From CAZJRB01 sp964547995 (GTDB lineage: Bacteria; Planctomycetota; Planctomycetia; Pirellulales; Thermoguttaceae): a DNA stretch of 9,889 nucleotides. This document shows positions 1 through 6,212 of the stretch, piece by piece. Each line of letters starts with the position of its first letter. Within the stretch, counting starts at the first letter, position 1. The notes beneath the pieces were generated by a model. It searched no databases. It had not been told where the DNA came from and saw nothing but the letters and a program-made list of their open reading frames with translations. The DNA is taken from contig CAZJRB010000177.1 in NCBI GenBank assembly GCA_964547995.1, forward strand, positions 1 through 9,889, read 5' to 3'. The position numbers and the translations under genes were made by a program.

Positions 1-184
1 TTTTTCAAAGAAACTGCCGTAAAAAAAGAGCCACACTAAGTCTTTGGACAGGCACGAGCTACGCGCTGTACGCACCCGGCCCGTTACCCCGTTACCCACC
101 CCCTAATCCGACCTTACCCCAGTCTTCCCCGATCGAGACGCGAGCCCTGCTCATCGTTGGAGGCACCTCCTGATCTTCTTATTC

Positions 185-214
185 CGGCCGGGACTTCATT
201 TCTTGGGCCGGCCG
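185..214 (-). terminator. GC hairpin just downstream of the hydrolase gene; doubtful terminator
   Basis: A 7-bp perfect stem (CGGCCGG at 185-191 with CCGGCCG at 208-214) with a 16-nt loop sits immediately after the stop codon of the minus-strand hydrolase. On the minus strand it is followed by AATAAGAAG, not a U-tract, so it is not a canonical Rho-independent terminator and may only protect the 3' end. The remaining bases to the window start (1-184) show no gene and no clear signal apart from a short GGAG/CTCC inverted repeat at 159-170. Confidence 0.25.
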
Positions 215-216
215 CG

Positions 217-1542
217 TCACATGTCCTTCGCCTTCTCCACGTCAACCGTGCAATTTACCACCCGGGCGAAGTCGTCGAATTCGAGTTCTAGCGTGCCTTG
301 GACGCGGGTCCAGCGTTTGCGGAGGCGGATGAGCTTGTTGATGGAGTAGGCGTCGCCGATGAACGTCAACTGCACGGAGTTCTCGTCCCGCTTGGTGATG
401 TTGATTTCCTGGAGTTCGACTTCCCTTGCCTCGGACATTGGGTGCCGGTCGAGGGCCCCGGCGGCGATCGCGCCCTCGACGTGGGTCCTCGTCTGCTGCG
501 TGGTCCAGGCGATCCACTGCCTGGGGGACATTTTCGACCAGAGGTGATCGCCTTGCAGGTACATCTGCACGTATTTTTGGACCGTGGGGTCGGCCGGGGA
601 GACGCCGTGTACGCGGGCCTCGGTCGGCCAGCGGTCTTTGGGCGAGGGATCGGGCACGCCGGCCACGCTGTAGTGGACGGGCCGCCCGCTCAGTTCCTCG
701 TAACGGGCCGTGCAGCGGGCGAGCCGCAGGTTCTGGCTCCGGACGTGGACTACCTGGTCGCCCCCGAGCCGGTATCCGACCGGCAGGCGTTCGAGGTATT
801 CCTTGTCGACCAGTTCGTCCAGCTCCTTGCCCTTGCCCTTGGCGTCGGCGCCGATCCCGCGAACGACGATCGACGCAAAGGTCACGTCGCCGGGGAGGTC
901 GAACTTGTCGTTGAGTTCGCGGATGATCGCGGCTTCCGGCTTCAGCGAGGTGGCGCGGGTGCCGAGGAAATCGCCCCAGTGCGACGCCAGGGCCGAGCCG
1001 AGGTGTGGCGTGCTAATCGTGATGAGCCGATCGACGTCGCCGCGGTACTCGATGCCCGGCAGCGCGCTTTGGAGGTAGACGCGGGCGACCAGCCCGCCGG
1101 CGCTGTGTGTGACCAGCCGCACCTTCGGCGAGCGGGTATAGCGGCAGAGCTGCTTGACCGCTTCGGCCAGCTCGACGGCTTTGTAGGCGAGTCCGTCGGT
1201 ATCGGCGCTTGTCGAGAACCGCAACTCGAAGACGGCGGCCTTCCGGGGATTGACGTCGACGCCTTCGGTGTCGATGCACTTGGGCAGCTTGATTCGCCCG
1301 TCGCTAGGACGGATTACTCCGCCGAAGGGACACCCTTCCGATTGGAGGTAGCCGATCATCCCGGTCCACTCGGTCGCTCCGTCTTCGGCGTCGGCCGGGT
1401 ATCCCCAGATGTTGTCGGGTTTGTCGAGGTTCCAGGTCATTCCCTGGACGAGCAGGATGGGGAGCGGCTTTTCGGCAGCCAAAGCGGCAAGGGCCGGCAG
1501 TAGGACGAACAGCAAAACGGCCCGCTTTCCGTGCGTGCTCAT
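217..1542 (-). CDS. Secreted alpha/beta-hydrolase (lipase/esterase, PGAP1-like)
   Basis: The 441-residue product is probably an exported serine hydrolase acting on ester (lipid or acyl) bonds; the substrate cannot be told. Residues 1-23 look like a Sec signal peptide (basic HGKR, then a Leu/Ala core ending ALAALAA). The body matches the lipase pattern: an oxyanion-type strand LPILLVQG (27-34), the nucleophile elbow VTHSAGG with Ser147, the lipase-typical STPHLGS (177-183), a likely acid Asp262 in GGDQVV, and a likely His312 in VHGVSPAD before a C-terminal helix. About 100 residues after position 335 are extra and look partly beta-rich; I do not recognise them. The elbow has Thr where most lipases have Gly (GHSxGG). 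The ATG at 1542 is supported by GGGAG 7 nt upstream and by the signal peptide directly after it. It is divergent from the tRNA operon, so not part of it. The fold is well supported, the exact family less so. Confidence 0.85.
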   Translation of the reverse strand: MSTHGKRAVLLFVLLPALAALAAEKPLPILLVQGMTWNLDKPDNIWGYPADAEDGATEWTGMIGYLQSEGCPFGGVIRPSDGRIKLPKCIDTEGVDVNPRKAAVFELRFSTSADTDGLAYKAVELAEAVKQLCRYTRSPKVRLVTHSAGGLVARVYLQSALPGIEYRGDVDRLITISTPHLGSALASHWGDFLGTRATSLKPEAAIIRELNDKFDLPGDVTFASIVVRGIGADAKGKGKELDELVDKEYLERLPVGYRLGGDQVVHVRSQNLRLARCTARYEELSGRPVHYSVAGVPDPSPKDRWPTEARVHGVSPADPTVQKYVQMYLQGDHLWSKMSPRQWIAWTTQQTRTHVEGAIAAGALDRHPMSEAREVELQEINITKRDENSVQLTFIGDAYSINKLIRLRKRWTRVQGTLELEFDDFARVVNCTVDVEKAKDM

Positions 1543-1637
1543 GAGGAGACTCCCAAACGGGGCTTCGGGTGCGGCAACCGGCTTGTCCGATGCCCACGGA
1601 AGCCGGCACTATGAACCCGACACCCGCCGTACTTGTC

Positions 1638-1643
1638 ATTGTA
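1638..1643 (-). promoter_or_regulatory. Possible extended -10 for the hydrolase gene
   Basis: Read on the minus strand this is TACAAT preceded by TGA, giving the extended -10 pattern TGnTACAAT. No -35 match is visible at 16-18 nt upstream. It would give a leader of roughly 90 nt before the ATG at 1542. It is the best candidate in the interval but rests on one element only. Confidence 0.25.
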
Positions 1644-1834
1644 TCACATACCGTTCTATCGGCGGGCGGCGCGGCGCGAAGTGGCCCGGTCGCGAGCAGT
1701 TCTTTTTGGGGGGGCGGGCCGCGTTTTGTTGGCTTTACGACCAAGAAACCGCCGGGATTCCCCTCGAAAGGGTGGAATAATCAGTGGTTTTTGGGGATCG
1801 GGGCTGGCCCCCCCTTAATTTCCCTCCATCCCCC

Positions 1835-1862
1835 TTGCTGAGTTTATGGTGTTGGGTATATT
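1835..1862 (+). promoter_or_regulatory. Likely sigma70-type promoter of the tRNA operon
   Basis: TTGCTG (1835-1840) and TATATT (1857-1862) are separated by 16 nt. The -10 matches the consensus at five of six positions; the -35 matches only its TTG. Transcription would start near 1869, about 20 nt before the first tRNA, which suits a tRNA operon leader. It is the only good -10 upstream of the tRNAs. It could drive the three tRNAs and, by read-through, the genes after them. Confidence 0.55.
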
Positions 1863-1889
1863 AAGAGATTCGCGTGGTGGGCTGGACCG

Positions 1890-1962
1890 GCTAGCGTAGC
1901 TCAATCGGCAGAGCGGTTGATTTGTAATCAACAGGTTGTGGGTTCAAGTCCCTCCGCTAGCT
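1890..1962 (+). tRNA. tRNA-Thr (anticodon TGT)
   Basis: The 73-nt gene folds into a full cloverleaf: acceptor GCTAGCG/CGCTAGC, D-stem GCTC/GAGC with GG in the loop, anticodon stem GTTGA/TCAAC with loop TTTGTAA, and T-loop TTCAAGT. The anticodon TGT reads ACA and, by wobble, other ACN threonine codons. The discriminator is T, and CCA is not encoded (TGT follows). The T-stem GTGGG/CCCTC has a T-T mismatch at its second pair. This gene stands in the position of E. coli thrU, which has the same anticodon. Confidence 0.96.
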
Positions 1963-2068
1963 TGTAGAGGGATCCCGGGTTTTTCGCACCGAAAGACGAC
2001 CTTCGGAAGCGCTGCTCACGGGCGAGCGGCAGGATACGGCGGCGGGCGCATTGACACACCAGGACGAA

Positions 2069-2150
2069 GGGGGGTTTCCCGAGCGGTCAAAGGGGTCAGA
2101 CTGTAAATCTGATGGCAGCGCCTTCGCAGGTTCGAATCCTGCACCCCCCA
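2069..2150 (+). tRNA. tRNA-Tyr (anticodon GTA)
   Basis: This is an 82-nt class II tRNA with a long variable arm (TGGCAGCGCCTTC). The acceptor is GGGGGGT/ACCCCCC, the anticodon stem TCAGA/TCTGA with loop CTGTAAA, the T-stem GCAGG/CCTGC with loop TTCGAAT, and the discriminator A. The anticodon GTA decodes UAU and UAC. CCA is not encoded (CTG follows). It matches the tyrU position of the E. coli tRNA-tufB operon. The 106 nt between it and the preceding tRNA contain no gene. Confidence 0.96.
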
Positions 2151-2168
2151 CTGGAGAATTTCGAATAT

Positions 2169-2264
2169 CGAAATCCGAAATCCGAAATCCGAAAGGGAAT
2201 TCCAAATCCGAACAGAGGTGCCGTTGGGAATGCCGACGTTTCGAAATTCGAAATTCGGATTTCG
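2169..2264. repeat. Imperfect inverted repeat built from CGAAATC-type heptamers
   Basis: The left arm (2169-2194) is a period-7 array, CGAAATC three times plus CGAAA. The right arm (2239-2264) is a diverged period-7 array of TTCGAA/TTCGGA units. The arms are reverse complements at 22 of 26 positions, so the transcript between tRNA-Tyr and tRNA-Gly can form a long hairpin around a 44-nt centre. Reading frames across it give peptides such as RISDFGF, which I recall from many spurious hypothetical proteins in planctomycete and related genomes, so this is probably a dispersed genomic repeat family rather than coding DNA. Confidence 0.8.
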
Positions 2265-2278
2265 GGTTTTGCACAAGT

Positions 2279-2349
2279 GCGGGTGTAGCTCAACGGTAGA
2301 GCCATAGCCTTCCAAGCTATTGACGAGGGTTCGACTCCCTTCACCCGCT
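2279..2349 (+). tRNA. tRNA-Gly (anticodon TCC)
   Basis: The 71-nt gene forms a cloverleaf: acceptor GCGGGTG/CACCCGC, D-stem GCTC/GAGC, anticodon stem ATAGC/GCTAT with loop CTTCCAA, T-stem GAGGG/CCCTT (one G-T pair) with loop TTCGACT, and discriminator T. The anticodon TCC decodes GGA and GGG. CCA is not encoded; a run of six T's (2349-2354) starts at the discriminator. It matches the glyT position of the E. coli operon, but here the expected next gene, tRNA-Thr(GGT), lies 5.2 kb away. Confidence 0.96.
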
Positions 2350-2361
2350 TTTTTGGGTGAA
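2340..2361 (+). other. Alternative hairpin using the 3' strand of tRNA-Gly
   Basis: TTCACCC (2340-2346) pairs perfectly with GGGTGAA (2355-2361) around the 8-nt loop GCTTTTTT. The left strand is also the 3' acceptor strand of tRNA-Gly, so the downstream GGGTG competes with the tRNA 5' strand, which carries the same GGGTG. The U-tract is in the loop, so it is not a standard terminator. It could affect 3' processing or access to the next gene's ribosome site, which starts right after it. The effect is inferred only. Confidence 0.4.
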
Positions 2362-2377
2362 CGGCGGAATTAGATGT

Positions 2378-4189
2378 ATGAAAACGATCGTTGCCCTTAC
2401 CTGCGGAGTGATTGCACTTTGGCCCTGGTGGGGTTATGCGCGGGAGTGGACCGACGACACCGGGAAATACAAGGTTGAAGCCGAGTGCGTAGGCTTCGAG
2501 GAATCGCCGACCCCAACGGTTCGGCTGAAGAAGCACGACGGTAAGATCATTACGGTTCAACTCAACCGTCTAAGTCGGGCCGATCAGGAATTTGTCAAAG
2601 CGAGATACGCGAAATCCGACTCAACCACCGCTGGAGATTCAAGCAAAGAGGCCCGGATTGTCACCGGATTCGAGTGTTCCCCCAAGAAATTGCAGGTTAA
2701 ACGTAATGGCGAATCAGATTTCGAAGTGCGCTTTCCGCGCGGCAACAGATACGTCGTCGGTTGGTTCGTATTCAAGATTGAAGACGCCGCGGGAAAGACG
2801 CTTCGCATTGATCTGAAAGACGTGCCGCGGAACAAGTGGATGACGCTCAACCCGGTTTACTGCTACACGGAAGACTTGGCCGATATGAAGAACTACGCGC
2901 CGGAAGAACTGCAACCGTCCGGTGGGTCGGAACCCGCTTCTGACCTGGTGAGACCCGAAGCCAAAAAGCCCGCTGAAGACGCGGTCGCGGATTCGAGTGA
3001 TGGTTCAAAGCAGCCCTCGAAGAAGCTGCAAAAAGCAACCAATGGCCCGCTGATTCCCGATACGTCCGGCCAGAAGTGGCACTATATCACCGATGTTAAG
3101 GCCGAGCGATCCTCGCTCATCCTACGGCAGAAGTTTGAGGAGAAGACCGTCTTCGTGGCGATGCGCCCGCCTTACACGCCGGGTTATCACGAGAATTTTG
3201 TCCGCTGGGTTGAAGAACAGGACGATGTCAGAGTACATACCGTGGGTCGATCACCGGAAGGGCATCCGCTGCACGTGATCGAAATCGGCCAGCGGCAGGA
3301 TGCAACCGGCCGCGACAATCCCTGCATTGTGATGTATGCCCGGGAACACGCCGACGAGCACGACACCAGTTGGCCCGCCGAGGGGTTGGTGCGATACCTG
3401 TTGTCCGAGGAGTCCGAGGCCGTTGCTCTGCGATCGAAGGCGGTGTTCCTGATCATCCCGCTGCTCGACCCCGACGGGGCGGCCCGCAGCGAATACGAAA
3501 ACCTTACAAACTGTTTCAAGAGTGCCCTGAACACGCCGGAATCGGACGCCTACGGCAAGTGGTTCAGGGATTGGGTGAATGAGGGCGGTCGGCTGGACCT
3601 GACGTTCAATCTTCACAACGTCGAATCGAAGGAATCGCCGCACGTGTTGTGCGCAATGATGGAGACGAGGCGGGTGGAGGACTGCAAGAGGCTGCACGCG
3701 GCGGTGATGCGCCGTCTAGCCGCACACGATATCGAGGTCCGCAAGAATCCTTGGTTTTCGGCTTACATGCACCGGCGGTTGGGCGGATTCTTGAAGAGCT
3801 ACTACGGGACGATGCACATGCTGTACGAGGTGAACAGCCAGGCGCCGAAGCGCCATTTGACATTGCGCGAACTGCGGTTGATCGGCCCGGAGATGGCCCG
3901 CGCGGCGGTCAAGTACCTGCACAGCAAGGAGGGCGGGGAAATGATGGCGGTCATTGACCGCTTCCGCGAGGAGCGGGATGCCTTGCTGTACCGTTACGCG
4001 GTTCTTCGGGCGGGTAATATCGAGCGCCGAAACCCGTTCGACGCGGAGACCTTACTCCGGGACCTGCCGGCAATGGAGCGATTTCACAAGGCCCACTCCC
4101 CGGGCGGCCCCCCCGGTTGGCTTAAGCCCGTATATGATTCGGGCCGGGCGAGCGTTGAGAATATTCCGAAGTTCATACCGACTTTTTGA
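2378..4189 (+). CDS. Exported SHD1 domain-M14 family zinc carboxypeptidase-like protein
   Basis: The 603-residue product is likely a secreted metallopeptidase. Residues 1-21 resemble a signal peptide (MKTIVALTCGVIALWPWWGYA). Residues about 22-78 match the SHD1 (SLA1 homology 1) domain in its planctomycete form, EWTDDTGKYKVEAE to RLSRADQEFV. Residues 95-175 form a further unassigned beta-rich part, and 180-225 are a polar linker. From about 265 to 515 is an M14 peptidase domain: zinc ligands H324 and E327 in AREHADEH, DPDG at 364-367, third ligand H413 in FNLHN, and the catalytic glutamate E484 in MLYEVNSQ. All key M14 residues are present, so it should be active; substrate unknown. I chose ATG 2378 over the GTG at 2357 because the signal peptide begins there and GGCGGA lies 9 nt upstream. 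It starts 28 nt after tRNA-Gly and leads a four-gene run; the next gene begins 24 nt after its stop. Confidence 0.88.
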   Translation: MKTIVALTCGVIALWPWWGYAREWTDDTGKYKVEAECVGFEESPTPTVRLKKHDGKIITVQLNRLSRADQEFVKARYAKSDSTTAGDSSKEARIVTGFECSPKKLQVKRNGESDFEVRFPRGNRYVVGWFVFKIEDAAGKTLRIDLKDVPRNKWMTLNPVYCYTEDLADMKNYAPEELQPSGGSEPASDLVRPEAKKPAEDAVADSSDGSKQPSKKLQKATNGPLIPDTSGQKWHYITDVKAERSSLILRQKFEEKTVFVAMRPPYTPGYHENFVRWVEEQDDVRVHTVGRSPEGHPLHVIEIGQRQDATGRDNPCIVMYAREHADEHDTSWPAEGLVRYLLSEESEAVALRSKAVFLIIPLLDPDGAARSEYENLTNCFKSALNTPESDAYGKWFRDWVNEGGRLDLTFNLHNVESKESPHVLCAMMETRRVEDCKRLHAAVMRRLAAHDIEVRKNPWFSAYMHRRLGGFLKSYYGTMHMLYEVNSQAPKRHLTLRELRLIGPEMARAAVKYLHSKEGGEMMAVIDRFREERDALLYRYAVLRAGNIERRNPFDAETLLRDLPAMERFHKAHSPGGPPGWLKPVYDSGRASVENIPKFIPTF

Positions 4190-4213
4190 GATTTTTCGTC
4201 GGGGAACGTTTAT

Positions 4214-5548
4214 ATGAAACGGTGGCGAACACGTCAAACGATACCAGGTATTCTCCTTGTCACGCTACTTGTGTCGACGGGCTCCGTGAATGCGGAGACG
4301 GTGTGCGCCGATTCAGGCCAGGGTGACAAGGGCAAGATCACACTCGGCGTAACACCTGACGTGATATGTGTTAACCATTCGGCCACGGTGACTGCAACGT
4401 TGAGAAAGGCCGATGACGGTGCTCCCGACCCGGGCGTGCCGGTCAGTTTCACCTCGGAACCCGCGGGCGCGTTCGCGCCAAGCGGCACTGTTACAAGCGA
4501 TCCTGCGACTGGAAAGGCGACCGTGACGTTCACCGCGAAGTCGCCGGGCACATACAAGATCAAGGCCGATGCCGGCGGGAAAAGCGGTTACGGAACCGCT
4601 GGCCCGGAGGACGTCATAGTCATGAAGATACAAACCGTTCTCGGAGATCAAGAATACTACAAGGTTGACAATACAGGCTCCGTTATTAACCTTGTTGGAG
4701 CCAAAAAGGCGAAGGGCTCTAAACTAACACTTTCTGCCTATATTGACCCCAATACGCAGGAAGCACGCGGTGCGTTGTCATGGGATGGTGCGACTATGCA
4801 TCCCAGCAACAAGTTGCAGGCTACAGTCCCTATCGACAAGTCAGAGAAAAAGACCATTGTTGTAAAGGTTAGCAATACCCCGTGCCAGGAGGTTCGAGTC
4901 TGGCCAACATGGGCAACGGTTGGCAATTTTCGAGGTGATAATGCACAAGGACAAGATCTGAGCAAGAACAACGACTGCGAACTCCCCTCTGAGGGCCTTG
5001 GCATCGCGCCAACCAACAAGTGGTTCGGCACGCGCAATCAATGTGAAATAAAGGCAACTATTATACCTCAAGGCGTAAGCGCCTTGGGTGGGGTACAGTT
5101 CGATTTCAAGAGAACTAAGGAAGCCAAGAGTTGGAAAAAGAAGGCGGGAGACAAGAAGTGGACCGTACAAGCCGTTTATCCAGCAGGTTCAGATGACGAT
5201 CCCGACAATGAAGACGAAGACCTTCATGATCGTAATGACGTAGTCTGGGTCATAGATGCGCCCGGATTCGCGTGGAAACGCACTGAATCATGGGACTTTA
5301 GAGTGCAAGAGGCTGAATTTATAGAGTCCCTTCATCTGATTTTGAATCAAAAAAGTAATCGTAAGAAAGCGATATCGGGAACCCTTATTTCCAACGAACT
5401 AAAATGGTATTCGATCGTGAACTGCAAGAAAGACCCCCAGGAAAAACCGAAGAATGCGCGATGGGTCAGAAATACGGATCGGCTGAATCATATCAGGGAA
5501 GGTGACATAACTATTGGTGACCAGCCGCACGAGACTATGGATGAGTAA
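4214..5548 (+). CDS. Exported protein with an N-terminal bacterial Ig-like domain
   Basis: The 444-residue product has a basic start (MKRWRTRQT), a hydrophobic core and VNA at 25-27, a convincing signal peptide. Residues about 40-135 look like a bacterial Ig-like (Big_1/invasin type) domain: VNHSATVTATLRKADDGAP, VPVSFTSEPAGAF, GKATVTFTAKSPGTYKIKADAG. Residues about 150-222 may be a second Ig-like fold. The rest is unrecognised; it holds an acidic cluster, SDDDPDNEDEDLHD (326-339), that could bind calcium, and several cysteines (224, 255, 278, 404). There is no membrane anchor or catalytic motif, so a cell-surface or periplasmic binding role is the safest guess. ATG 4214 has GGGGA at 4201-4205, 8 nt upstream. 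GC content falls sharply near base 4640, after the Ig domain. The following gene begins 24 nt downstream, suggesting one operon. Confidence 0.75.
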   Translation: MKRWRTRQTIPGILLVTLLVSTGSVNAETVCADSGQGDKGKITLGVTPDVICVNHSATVTATLRKADDGAPDPGVPVSFTSEPAGAFAPSGTVTSDPATGKATVTFTAKSPGTYKIKADAGGKSGYGTAGPEDVIVMKIQTVLGDQEYYKVDNTGSVINLVGAKKAKGSKLTLSAYIDPNTQEARGALSWDGATMHPSNKLQATVPIDKSEKKTIVVKVSNTPCQEVRVWPTWATVGNFRGDNAQGQDLSKNNDCELPSEGLGIAPTNKWFGTRNQCEIKATIIPQGVSALGGVQFDFKRTKEAKSWKKKAGDKKWTVQAVYPAGSDDDPDNEDEDLHDRNDVVWVIDAPGFAWKRTESWDFRVQEAEFIESLHLILNQKSNRKKAISGTLISNELKWYSIVNCKKDPQEKPKNARWVRNTDRLNHIREGDITIGDQPHETMDE

Positions 5549-5572
5549 CTGAAGGAAAGAGAGGTGGCTGTT

Positions 5573-6202
5573 ATGAAAGGTCTTTATCCACTTGCCGTCG
5601 GCGTTTTTGGCTTCTTCCTTATTTTGCAGTCAGTTCATGGGGATGAATTAGACCCGAGAGGTCTTCGGTCCGACAATACTGAAATCCGCTGGAATACAGT
5701 AGGCCAAATCGTTACTCAACGAAGAGCGATCGTCGAAGAAACACTGGAGATCCTGAAGGAAAGCAGGGGAGCAACCGAGATTAGCGGCTCGTGTCGTGCC
5801 GCACTGAGAGTACTTGGCGCTCTTCGGGCCCCAGAAGCTGTTCCGGAACTAAGCAAGATGGTTGATGCAAGACTAGAGGAAACAGAGGCCGACTGCTTTA
5901 GCATTAGTGGCCCCACTATCGGTGATCGTTATCCGGCCGCGGGAGTATTGGCAAAAATCGGTAAACCGGCCGTTGCAGAATGCCTGACTAGATTGGGGGA
6001 TTTTGACCCCAGGCGCAACGAAAGTCGTGAAAGGTACTGCTGGGTCATTGGAGAAGTAGAAGGCCCGACGGTTGGGCGTTTCGTCATCGAGGATAGGATT
6101 CGCACAGAGACAAATCCCCTGAGGAAGAAACAACTTCAAGCGGCCCACGCTTTGTTTGAAAAGCTCTTTCCTGTGGTTGATGAAGAGACGAACAAGAAGT
6201 AG
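5573..6202 (+). CDS. Exported HEAT-repeat-like protein (short paralogue)
   Basis: The 209-residue product begins with a likely signal peptide (residues 1-23, hydrophobic VGVFGFFLILQSVHG). The mature part is mostly predicted helix with HEAT-like signatures: LRSDNTEIRW (31-40), a helix pair around CRAALRVLGALRAPEAVPEL (74-93), and PAAGVLAKIGKPAVAECLTRLG (121-142). It ends in a basic/acidic tail. HEAT-like arrays bind proteins; no catalytic residues are seen and no partner is known. ATG 5573 is preferred over the GTG at 5564 because GAGGTG (5561-5566) sits 6 nt before it and the signal peptide starts there. It resembles the N-terminal half of the next gene product, which begins 10 nt after its stop, so the pair probably arose by duplication and is likely co-translated. 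Confidence 0.72.
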   Translation: MKGLYPLAVGVFGFFLILQSVHGDELDPRGLRSDNTEIRWNTVGQIVTQRRAIVEETLEILKESRGATEISGSCRAALRVLGALRAPEAVPELSKMVDARLEETEADCFSISGPTIGDRYPAAGVLAKIGKPAVAECLTRLGDFDPRRNESRERYCWVIGEVEGPTVGRFVIEDRIRTETNPLRKKQLQAAHALFEKLFPVVDEETNKK

Positions 6203-6212
6203 TCGCGAAGAA

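Larger units (their letters stand above)
1543..1889. other. Divergent intergenic region between hydrolase and tRNA-Thr
   Basis: These 347 bases hold no convincing gene. The short frames that cross it lack ribosome sites and family motifs. It should contain the promoters of both the minus-strand hydrolase and the plus-strand tRNA operon. Notable sequence includes a G-run next to a GC-rich stretch around 1709-1722 and a GGGG/CCCC inverted repeat followed by TTAATTT around 1798-1822, which could be a weak hairpin ahead of the tRNA promoter. Confidence 0.6.

Noticed and set aside
298..1503. A 401-codon open frame on the plus strand opposite the hydrolase
   Set aside because: It is antisense to a gene with a signal peptide, ribosome site and full lipase motif set; its product is low-complexity Gly/Val/Asp/Arg-rich with no family motif, as expected for a shadow in GC-rich DNA.
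2051..2056. Perfect TTGACA ahead of tRNA-Tyr
   Set aside because: No -10-like hexamer lies 15-19 nt downstream; that spot falls in the tRNA itself.
2169..2264. CRISPR-like short repeats
   Set aside because: The unit is a 7-bp tandem repeat without spacers and no cas gene is nearby.
2357..2377. GTG start for the peptidase seven codons upstream
   Set aside because: It lies in the hairpin next to tRNA-Gly without a ribosome site and would put polar residues before a good signal peptide beginning at ATG 2378.
1957..2560. Several overlapping frames across the tRNA-Tyr/tRNA-Gly region
   Set aside because: They run through tRNA genes and the heptamer repeat; their peptides (RISDFGF type) come from the repeat, not from a gene.
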